NCBI RefSeq assembly: GCF_008868005.1
Contig: NZ_WAAO01000001.1
Coordinates: 372,001 to 436,000 of the forward strand
Source: Microbacterium algeriense
GTDB taxonomy: Bacteria; Actinomycetota; Actinomycetes; Actinomycetales; Microbacteriaceae
Direction of reading: 5' to 3'
Length of the DNA stretch: 64,000 bases
The notes beneath the pieces were generated by a model. That model had not been told where the DNA came from and did no database searches. It saw only the letters and a program-made list of their open reading frames with translations. The position numbers were made by a program, and so were the translations under genes. Below are positions 59,270 through 64,000 of this stretch, in pieces (positions within the stretch are counted from its first letter, which is position 1; the number at the start of each line of letters is the position of its first letter).

Positions 59270-60286
59270 ATGAAGAAGCCCGTCGTCGCCCTCGCCCTCG
59301 CATCCGTCGCAGCCCTCGCGCTCGCCGGATGCTCCACCTCCGCATCGGGAGAGGGCGACGACGGCACCATCACCGTCGTCGCGAGCACCAACGTCTACGG
59401 TGACATCGCGGCGCAGATCGGGGGCGACCGCGTCGAGGTCGAGTCGATCATCACCTCCGCCTCGCAGGACCCGCACTCCTACGAGGCGAGCGCGCGCGAC
59501 CGCCTGACGGTGCAGAAGGCCGACCTCGTGATCGAGAACGGCGGCGGCTACGACGCCTTCATCGACAGCCTGCTGCAGGACGCGAAGGACCCGCACACCG
59601 TCACGGCCGTCGAGTACTCGCACGACTTCCCCGGCAACGAGGGGCACGACGAGGCCGAGCACGATCACGCCGAGGACTCGGCGACCGACGCGCCAGCGGA
59701 GGACCACGACCACGACCACGCCGAGGGTGAGGACGGCCACGAGGGGCACAACCACATCGAGGGCTTCAACGAGCACGTGTGGTTCGATCCGCACACGATG
59801 ATCCACGTCGTCGAGGCCATCGCGGATGAGCTGTCCGAGCTCGACCCCGACGGCGCGGAGGAGTTCGCGACCAACGCCGATGCGCTCGTGGCTGATCTCG
59901 AGGGCTTCGAGACCGACCTGGAGACGATCAAGGCCGACTCCGCAGGGACGAACGTGTTCATCACCGAACCGCTCCCCGGGTACCTCGCCGCGGCGGCTGG
60001 ACTGACCGACGTGACGCCGGAGGGCTTCGCGGAGTCGGTCGAGGAGGGTGCCGATGTCGCACCCGCCGTGCTGCTCGAGTCCCTCAAGGTGATCGAGAGC
60101 GGTCAGGTCGCGGCGCTCCTCACGAACGCCCAGACGGGAGGAGCCGAGACGCAGCGCGTCGAGGCCGCCGCGAAGGATGCCGGCGTCCCGGTCGTGGCCT
60201 TCACGGAGCTGCTGGAAGACGGATCGTCGTACTCTGAGTGGATGAGTGACGCGATCCAGAGCCTCGCCGCCGCCGTCCAGCAGTGA
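59270..60286 (+). CDS. znuA: Zinc ABC transporter substrate-binding lipoprotein
   Basis: This 338-residue cluster A-I metal-binding protein has a lipobox LAGC (Cys21), zinc ligands in DPHSYE (His69) and NEHVWFDPHT (His169), and a very His/Asp/Glu-rich loop at about 126-162 (HDHAEDS, DHDHDHAEGEDGHEGHNH) typical of zinc-specific ZnuA. It captures zinc outside the membrane for the downstream ATPase and permease. A Zur box upstream and zur two genes later confirm zinc over manganese. The transcript appears leaderless. Confidence 0.94.
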   Translation: MKKPVVALALASVAALALAGCSTSASGEGDDGTITVVASTNVYGDIAAQIGGDRVEVESIITSASQDPHSYEASARDRLTVQKADLVIENGGGYDAFIDSLLQDAKDPHTVTAVEYSHDFPGNEGHDEAEHDHAEDSATDAPAEDHDHDHAEGEDGHEGHNHIEGFNEHVWFDPHTMIHVVEAIADELSELDPDGAEEFATNADALVADLEGFETDLETIKADSAGTNVFITEPLPGYLAAAAGLTDVTPEGFAESVEEGADVAPAVLLESLKVIESGQVAALLTNAQTGGAETQRVEAAAKDAGVPVVAFTELLEDGSSYSEWMSDAIQSLAAAVQQ

Positions 60287-61128
60287 GCGGCGCCCTCCGG
60301 CCGGCTCAAGGAGCCACGACGGGTACGGGTTCGGTCCTCGAGATCGCCGACGCCTCGCTCCATCGCGGAGACCGCGAGCTGTGGTCTGGCCTGGACCTGA
60401 CGGTCGATCCCGGCGAGTTCATCGCCGTGCTGGGCCCGTCCGGTTCGGGCAAGACCACCCTGTTGCGCAGCATCCTCGGTCTGCAGCCGCTGTCGTCGGG
60501 GACGATCCGGGTGGCGGGCGAGCCCGTGCACCGCGGCAACTCCCGCATCGGATACATCCCGCAGCAGCGCTCACTCGCTCCCGACACGAGCATGCGGGCC
60601 CGCGACCTGGTCGCGCTCGGCGTGCAGGGCAGTCGCTTCGGCTTCCCCATCCCGCACCGGGGGGACCGGGCCAAGGTCGATGGTCTGCTCGAGGCGGTCG
60701 GCGCTTCGCACTTCGCCGATCGCCGCGTGGGACTGCTGTCGGGCGGCGAGCAGCAGCGGCTCCGCGTCGGTCAGGCTCTCGCCGACGAGCCCGCTCTGCT
60801 GCTGTGCGATGAGCCGCTGTCGAACCTCGACCTCGCCAACCAGCTCGCCGTGACCGACATCATCGACCGGCAGCGGCGGGAGCGCGACGCGGCGGTGCTG
60901 TTCGTCACGCACGACGTCAACCCGATCCTCGGCCGGGTCGATCGCATCCTCTACATCGCCGGCGGCCGGTTCCTGCTCGGCACCCCGGACGAGGTGCTGC
61001 AGACCCGCGTGCTGACCGACCTCTACGGCACTCCGGTGTTCGTGCTCCGCGCCGGCGACCGCCTCGTCGTCGTGGGCGTGCCCGACGCCGAACCCCACCA
61101 CGATCACGACCACGGAGGTGCCGCATGA
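60283..61128 (+). CDS. znuC: Zinc ABC transporter ATP-binding protein
   Basis: This 281-residue ATPase has Walker A GPSGSGKTT, signature LSGGEQQRLRVGQAL, Walker B LLLCDEPLSNLD and the switch histidine in FVTHDVN. The C-terminus carries an unusual His-rich tail (EPHHDHDHGG), which might sense or buffer zinc. It starts at GTG 60283, overlapping the znuA stop (GTGA), and its own stop overlaps znuB (ATGA). It powers zinc uptake. Confidence 0.93.
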   Translation: MSGALRPAQGATTGTGSVLEIADASLHRGDRELWSGLDLTVDPGEFIAVLGPSGSGKTTLLRSILGLQPLSSGTIRVAGEPVHRGNSRIGYIPQQRSLAPDTSMRARDLVALGVQGSRFGFPIPHRGDRAKVDGLLEAVGASHFADRRVGLLSGGEQQRLRVGQALADEPALLLCDEPLSNLDLANQLAVTDIIDRQRRERDAAVLFVTHDVNPILGRVDRILYIAGGRFLLGTPDEVLQTRVLTDLYGTPVFVLRAGDRLVVVGVPDAEPHHDHDHGGAA

Positions 61129-62000
61129 GCGCCCTCGCCGTGGTGCCGATGGTCGGCTGGGACGACGTGTTCTCGTTCCAGGACTACGGCGAACTCGTCG
61201 TGCTGCTGTCGAACTCGATCATCGCGGGTGCCGTCCTCGGCATCGTCGGCGGTCTGATCGGCGTCTTCGTGATGCAGCGCGACCTGGCCTTCGCGGTGCA
61301 CGGGGTGAGCGAGCTGTCGTTCGCCGGCGCGGCGGCCGCCCTGCTCTTCGGCGGAAGCGTGGTGGCCGGCTCGCTCGGCGGCGCTCTCGTCGCCGCGATC
61401 CTGATCGGGGTGCTCGGCGCCAAGGCCCGCGATCGCAACTCCGTCGTCGGGGTGCTGATGCCGTTCGGCCTGGGTCTCGGCATCCTCTTCCTGTCGCTGT
61501 ACGACGGCCGCAGCGCCAACCGGTTCAGCCTTCTGACGGGCCAGATCGTGTCGGTGTCGAGCCCGGATCTCGGCTGGCTCATCGGCATCAGCGTGGTCGT
61601 GCTGCTCGGACTGCTCGTGATGTGGAACCCGCTGCGCTTCGACTCGCTCGACCCCGAGTCGGCCGCCGCCCGGGGCGTGCCCACGCGTGCGGTGAGCCTG
61701 CTGTTCATGGTGCTGCTGGGCCTGATCGTCGCGGTGAGCGTGCACATCATCGGAGCGCTGCTGGTGATGGCGCTGCTCGTGACGCCCGCTGCGGCCGCGA
61801 TGCGCGTGACCGCCGGTCCGATCGCCGTGCCGCTGCTGGCCGCGCTGTTCGGCTTCGTCTCGGCCGTCGGGGGGATCCTGCTGGCCCTCGCCGGGACCCT
61901 GCCGGTCAGCCCATACATCACGACGCTCTCGTTCACGATCTACGTCGTGTGCTGGATCGTGCAGCGCGTGCGGGCGCGGGTGAAGCGGGTCAGCGCCTGA
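61125..62000 (+). CDS. znuB: Zinc ABC transporter permease
   Basis: This 291-residue permease of the ABC-3 family has about eight or nine transmembrane helices, starting with LLSNSIIAGAVLGIVGGLIGVFV, then MQRDLAFAVHGVSELSFAGAA and LGLIVAVSVHIIGALLVMALLVTPAAAA, all characteristic of ZnuB/AdcB. It completes the znuABC importer. The ATG at 61125 overlaps the znuC stop (ATGA). A 36-bp-arm hairpin follows before zur. Confidence 0.94.
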   Translation: MSALAVVPMVGWDDVFSFQDYGELVVLLSNSIIAGAVLGIVGGLIGVFVMQRDLAFAVHGVSELSFAGAAAALLFGGSVVAGSLGGALVAAILIGVLGAKARDRNSVVGVLMPFGLGLGILFLSLYDGRSANRFSLLTGQIVSVSSPDLGWLIGISVVVLLGLLVMWNPLRFDSLDPESAAARGVPTRAVSLLFMVLLGLIVAVSVHIIGALLVMALLVTPAAAAMRVTAGPIAVPLLAALFGFVSAVGGILLALAGTLPVSPYITTLSFTIYVVCWIVQRVRARVKRVSA

Positions 62001-62017
62001 TCGGCTCGTCCGGTCCG

Positions 62018-62103
62018 CAGACGATCTGCGGACGGAAGGACGATCGACCGACGTTCTCGCGGCGGGGCGTCGGCCGTTCGTCCTCGCCTCCGCGAATCGT
62101 CTG
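62018..62103 (+). terminator. Long imperfect hairpin after znuABC
   Basis: Arms 62018-62053 and 62068-62103 (36 bp each) are largely complementary with eight mismatches, around the loop TTCTCGCGGCGGGG. It closes the znuABC unit, and zur starts from its own promoter at 62146-62151. Confidence 0.65.
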
Positions 62104-62145
62104 GCCGCCCTTCCACGCTCCCAGCCCCCGCTGAGCCCTGCGGCC

Positions 62146-62151
62146 TAGACT
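62146..62151 (+). promoter_or_regulatory. Leaderless -10 box of zur
   Basis: TAGACT ends six bases before the ATG at 62158, without a ribosome site. No second Zur box is visible here. Confidence 0.5.
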
Positions 62152-62157
62152 CGTCGT

Positions 62158-62574
62158 ATGGTTCAGCGGAACACCTGGCAGCGCGAACGCGTGCGCGAAG
62201 CACTCGCCGACGCGCGCGGATTCGTGAGCGCGCAGACGCTGCACGCCTCGCTGCGTGACGACAACACGGGCATCGGGCTCGCCACGGTCTACCGCGCCCT
62301 CGCCGGTCTCGCCGCCTCGGGTGACGCCGATTCGCTGCAGAGCCCCGAGGGCGAGGCGCTGTACCGCGCCTGCACCACCCAGGGGCACCACCACCACCTC
62401 ATCTGCCGCAACTGCGGCCTCACGGTCGAGATCGAGGCCAAGGACGTCGAGCAGTGGGCGCACCGCACCGCCGCTCTGCACGGTTTCACGGAGGCCGCCC
62501 ACGTCGTCGACATCTTCGGACTGTGCACGCCCTGCACGAACAAGCGCGAGGCGGAGAGGGCCGCGGCCGCGTGA
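62158..62574 (+). CDS. zur: Zinc uptake regulator, Fur family
   Basis: This 138-residue Fur-family repressor has an N-terminal winged helix (IGLATVYRALAGLAASGDAD), a metal site in HHHHLICRNCG (Cys83, Cys86) and the structural CxxC near the end (Cys123, Cys126 in GLCTPC). The YRACTTQGHHHH stretch matches Zur proteins. Placed after znuABC and before a putative zinc-linked permease, it probably represses znuA via the box at 59235-59252 when zinc is sufficient. The GTG of the next gene overlaps its stop. Confidence 0.93.
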   Translation: MVQRNTWQRERVREALADARGFVSAQTLHASLRDDNTGIGLATVYRALAGLAASGDADSLQSPEGEALYRACTTQGHHHHLICRNCGLTVEIEAKDVEQWAHRTAALHGFTEAAHVVDIFGLCTPCTNKREAERAAAA

Positions 62575-63611
62575 GTCCCTCGGCAGCAACGGCGACCCGT
62601 CACGGCCACACCCATCGCCCGACGCCCTCGCCCCGATCCGCGTGGGTCGGCGCCGGCCTCGGTGCCGCCATCATCGCCGCGCTGTTCCTGATCGACGCCT
62701 TCCTGCCCACCCTGTTCCCCGCCTCGCTGCCGACCCGTGCGCAGGACGGGCTCACCCTCGCGCTCAGTGTGCTCATCGAGGCCCTGCCGTTCGTGATCCT
62801 CGGCGTGCTGCTGTCGATCGTCGTGCAGGTGTGGCTCCCCGCCGACGTCATCCACCGCTGGCTCCCGAAGCGGGCGTGGGCCCGTCGTGCGGTGCTGTCC
62901 CTGCTGGGGATGCTGATCCCGGTGTGCGAGTGCGGCAACGTGCCCTTCGCGCGCGGACTCATGATGCGCGGCCTCGCCCCGGCCGAGGCCATGACGTTCC
63001 TCATCGCGGCTCCGATCGTGAACCCGATCGTGATCCTCACCACGCACGCCGCGTTCGGCTGGGACGGCGGCATCCTCGTCGCCCGCCTGGTCGGCGGCTA
63101 CCTGATCGCGAACCTGATCGGCTGGATCTACAGCCGGCACCCCGACCCGGATGGCATGCTCACGCAGCGCTTCGTCGACACGTGCGAGCGCGTCACCCAC
63201 GAGCCCGGCACCCCTGTGCGCCGCAGCCTCACCCAGTTCCTCATCGAGCTGCGCGCCGTGATGCCGGCGCTCGTGATCGGCTCCGCGCTCGCCGGAGCCG
63301 TGCAGGTGCTGATCCCTCGCGACATGCTCCTGGCGATCGGGTCGAACCCGGTGCTGTCGATCGTCGCGATGATGGCCCTCGCCATGACCGTGGCCATCTG
63401 CTCGAACGTCGACGCCTTCTTCGCGCTGTCGTTCGCCTCGACGTTCTCCTCCGGCGCCATCGTCGCCTTCCTGCTTGTCGGTCCTCTCGTGGACATCAAG
63501 ATGCTCGCCCTCTTGCGCACGACCTTCACCGGCCGCACCCTCGCCGGGATCGTCGGGATCGTGGTCGCCGCCGCCTTCGCGATCGGGATCGGGGTGAACG
63601 TCTTTGCCTGA
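62571..63611 (+). CDS. Permease of the DUF318/ArsP_1 (YcgR/YraQ-like) family
   Basis: This 346-residue membrane protein has about eight to ten helices and the hallmark VCECGNVPFARGLMMRGLAPAEAMTFLIAAPIVNP with Pro-Val-Cys-Glu-Cys. A His-rich N-terminus (RHGHTHRP) precedes the first helix. The family includes B. subtilis YcgR and methylarsenite exporters. Starting at GTG 62571 over the zur stop, it is co-transcribed with zur and followed by a TIGR03943-type gene, its usual partner. A role in zinc movement or assembly of a membrane complex is inferred. Confidence 0.85.
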   Translation: MSPSAATATRHGHTHRPTPSPRSAWVGAGLGAAIIAALFLIDAFLPTLFPASLPTRAQDGLTLALSVLIEALPFVILGVLLSIVVQVWLPADVIHRWLPKRAWARRAVLSLLGMLIPVCECGNVPFARGLMMRGLAPAEAMTFLIAAPIVNPIVILTTHAAFGWDGGILVARLVGGYLIANLIGWIYSRHPDPDGMLTQRFVDTCERVTHEPGTPVRRSLTQFLIELRAVMPALVIGSALAGAVQVLIPRDMLLAIGSNPVLSIVAMMALAMTVAICSNVDAFFALSFASTFSSGAIVAFLLVGPLVDIKMLALLRTTFTGRTLAGIVGIVVAAAFAIGIGVNVFA

Positions 63612-64000
63612 GCACTCCATCTCCCGGGCGCGCGCCCTCGGCACCCGCTGGCTGGGTGTGGGGCTCGCCGCCGTGATCGCGGTCGTCACGCTCGGTCTCG
63701 GCGTCACCGGTCGCCTCACCCTCTACATCAGCCCGGAATCGGTGTGGTTCGCGTGTGCGGCCGCGGTCGTCACGATCGCGGGGGCGATCTGGTCGTGCAC
63801 CCTGCCACTCGGCGCGGAGGGCGATCACGGACATGACCACGGCACCGCCGGCGATGTCAGCAGTGCTGCGTCCAGCGACCCCGGCGACCCCGCATCCGAG
63901 GGGGCCGACGCGCCGCCGCGGGCCGCACGTCCGTCTCTCGCGGGGGTGGGTGCCGTCGCCGGCGGAGTGATCGCCACGGGCGTCGTCGCCGCGGCACTGG
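63604..64000 (+). CDS. TIGR03943 (YcgQ-like) family protein, 3' truncated by window end
   Basis: Only 132 codons are visible. TTG at 63604 is the first possible start in this frame, overlapping the permease stop by 8 bp, with GGGGTG seven bases upstream. Two membrane helices (WLGVGLAAVIAVVTLGLGV and SVWFACAAAVVTIAGAIW, flanking LTLYISPES) are followed by a His-rich linker (GDHGHDHG). This order matches the N-terminus of TIGR03943/YcgQ proteins, partners of the upstream permease family. The His-rich linker fits a zinc-related role. Confidence 0.7.
   Translation, partial: MPEHSISRARALGTRWLGVGLAAVIAVVTLGLGVTGRLTLYISPESVWFACAAAVVTIAGAIWSCTLPLGAEGDHGHDHGTAGDVSSAASSDPGDPASEGADAPPRAARPSLAGVGAVAGGVIATGVVAAAL

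Noticed and set aside
1..64000. tRNA, rRNA, riboswitch or insertion sequence
   Set aside because: I looked in the intergenic gaps and found no cloverleaf arms, rRNA segments, transposase-like frames or recognisable riboswitch cores. A covariance-model search would be the decisive test.

Overview
The window is about 70% G+C and reads as chromosomal DNA of an actinobacterium, most likely Microbacterium or a close member of the Microbacteriaceae. This rests on gene content and style: GTG, TTG and probably one CTG start, dense 4-bp ATGA/GTGA overlaps, leaderless promoters of the form TAnnnT-N6-start, a J-domain/NERD protein, an accessory ClpP pair and many sugar ABC loci. I could not compare it with any genome. 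I see no rRNA, tRNA, CRISPR array, insertion sequence or prophage.

Layout. 1-5.5 kb (+): end of a sialic acid locus, with Dpp-type ABC ATPases, then nanA, nanK, nanE and a DUF4862-like gene. 5.6-6.6 kb (+): msrB-msrA. 6.7-9.6 kb (-): an alpha/beta hydrolase and furA-katA. 9.6-16.7 kb (-): a LacI-controlled beta-mannoside-type operon (lacI, binding protein, two permeases, GH130 and a Tat-exported protein of unknown family), with two operators over its promoter. 16.9-21.7 kb: J-domain/NERD protein, YigZ protein, a NarL-type two-component system, an unknown protein and a DUF2871-like membrane protein. 21.7-27.7 kb (-): a pentose-type ABC locus with a ROK regulator and an extra single-domain ATPase. 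27.9-33.6 kb: MATE exporter, acyl-CoA synthetase, and an Lrp regulator divergent from a transsulfuration-type enzyme.

33.6-40.3 kb: acyl-CoA thioesterase; a clpP pair in which the second subunit has Gly where the catalytic Ser belongs, facing a ClgR/PopR-like regulator across an elaborate repeat; the DMT transporter-ribA-marR operon; a sulfurtransferase and an unknown XRE-like protein. 40.3-44.8 kb: two small membrane proteins, an MFS exporter, purB (apparent CTG start) and a low-molecular-weight phosphatase. 44.9-48.2 kb: an accessory islet with a WXG-like small protein plus hydrolase, VapBC, a holin-like membrane protein and an RHH/Doc pair. 48.3-53 kb (+): hisC/pat and a complete E1alpha-E1beta-E2 2-oxoacid dehydrogenase set. 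53-59.2 kb: a ROK regulator divergent from an alpha-glucoside ABC operon with a GH13 enzyme. 59.2-64 kb (+): a zinc locus (znuABC, zur, a permease and a TIGR03943-type gene cut by the window end).

The main theme is carbohydrate scavenging: four transporter loci, most with a local repressor and an enzyme that processes the imported sugar. Metal and oxidative stress control (furA-katA, msrBA, zur-znuABC) forms a second theme. Several gene ends carry long imperfect hairpins built from short repeated words.
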